64,000 nt of DNA from Isochrysis galbana (Eukaryota; Haptophyta; Isochrysidales; Isochrysidaceae): positions 2,488,808 through 2,552,807 of the forward strand of contig CM030939.1 of assembly GCA_018136815.1 (NCBI GenBank), in the 5' to 3' direction. Made by a program: the position numbers and the translations under genes. The number at the start of each line of letters is the position of its first letter. Position 1 is the first letter of the stretch. Of this stretch, positions 63,431 to 64,000 are shown piece by piece. A model generated the notes under the pieces. That model saw only the letters and a program-made list of their open reading frames with translations. It did not search any database and was not told where the DNA came from.

Positions 63431-64000
63431 CGTGCCAAATGGATACTCAATTATCTAGACCCCCGACAAGCTAACTGGAAACAAGTCCTCGACGCGTGGT
63501 TCTGTCGAACCAGCCTAGGCAGGGCGGCAGTTTTATCCACGATACCCACGAACAGACTAACAGACGGAATCTTCGGAGCAAGCCGCCTCCCCCCTTTCTG
63601 GAAGAACGCTCTGGAAACCATCCGCACACTCCCCCTCACCCGGCTAAGCCTGAGCGAAGCAGGAGCACTCTCACACCCATCTGGCACAACCCTAACACAC
63701 GCGGCCCCCGAGTACCCCCGCCGTGGGCGGAACTGTGGAGCGCACTGGACTGCAACATGGTACACAATGTCTACTCAGACGGGAACGCCACGCCCTTCAC
63801 AAGGGAAGAATGCGAAAGCTGTTTTCCTAACAACGATACATACACAAAATTCAAAGGTGATTACATCCACAGAGAGAAATTCCTAGACTCGTGGCAATTG
63901 ATAGTCGACCATGCCGACGTCTTAAAATGCTCGATTTTCAGCCCGCCGCCCCCAGCGCGGCAGTCCAGTAACGCCGCGACCCTCGCGGAAGAACAAATAG
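63422..64000 (+). pseudogene. C-terminal region of a LINE (non-LTR) reverse transcriptase, frame-broken and running off the window
   Basis: The frame begins RLRAKWILNYLDPRQANWKQ and continues LPPFWKNALETIRTLPL. A frame change near 63650-63675 follows, then TPIWHNPNTRGPRV, PPWAELWSALDCNMVHNVYS and REKFLDSWQLIVDHADVL, open to the window edge. The order AKWI..LDP..W, FW..L, PIWxNP, W...G/N...DL/VYS, DG, and L..WQ is the conserved thumb/C-terminal region after the palm domain of LINE reverse transcriptases. The 5' parts (endonuclease, palm) are absent, as in a 5'-truncated copy. The single frame break suggests a fairly young relic. No CDS listing would show it because it lacks a stop. Confidence 0.7.

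Overview
This is a nuclear DNA window from a eukaryote. Genes are interrupted by GT-AG introns (plus one GC-AG intron), encode eukaryote-only proteins (exportin CRM1, dynein roadblock light chain, RTF2, SLC25 and SLC35 carriers), and sit singly on either strand between long repeat-rich gaps. N-terminal targeting extensions on the SLC25-like carrier, the rhomboid and the aldo/keto reductase would suit a unicellular alga with a complex plastid (haptophyte, cryptophyte or stramenopile). That placement is inference; no marker gene in the window settles it.

Layout. 1-7.9 kb: 5' part of an MFS-like transporter (-), a repeat gap, then a complete seven-exon exportin-1 gene (+). 9.5-19.7 kb: retroelement debris, a four-exon acyl-protein-thioesterase-like hydrolase (-), a decayed gene, an LCMT-type methyltransferase (-), a 313-bp repeat, an orphan RPB3-like exon and a two-exon BIVM-like papain-fold protein (-). 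20-32.5 kb: a six-exon mitochondrial-carrier-family gene (+), a hAT fragment, a three-exon protein kinase (-), a rhomboid protease (+), a MITE, a second copy of the decayed gene and an aldo/keto reductase (-). 32.7-36.7 kb: an apparently complete TTAA-flanked DNA transposon with a 923-aa transposase. 37.5-45 kb: a coiled-coil/IQ/DPF-motif protein (+), several GC-rich hairpin elements and an acidic zinc-ribbon protein (+). 47-54.9 kb: RTF2 (-), a second copy of the 313-bp repeat, a minisatellite ORF, a secreted or ER-type methyltransferase (-), tandem repeats and DYNLRB (+). 55-64 kb: a decayed ORF1-like retroelement, a three-exon PAPS-transporter-like SLC35B gene (-), hAT and LINE remnants.

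The genes are unlinked housekeeping functions (nuclear export, protein depalmitoylation, transport, proteolysis, replication-fork handling, intracellular motility). There are no operons, and no pathway is shared by neighbours. Many genes have a long CT/GA microsatellite just upstream of the start codon. Between genes the DNA is dominated by transposon families: a Kolobok/Mutator-like transposon, hAT pieces, a LINE 3' end, GC-rich elements ending in hairpins whose stems differ but whose loop is kept, and several short dispersed repeats. The most system-like signals are the intact TTAA transposon with CXC and Tudor-like tail domains, the hairpin element family, and the 313-bp repeat lying directly upstream of two unrelated genes. 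Exon borders were worked out by hand from splice motifs and family similarity; no alignment or expression data were available.
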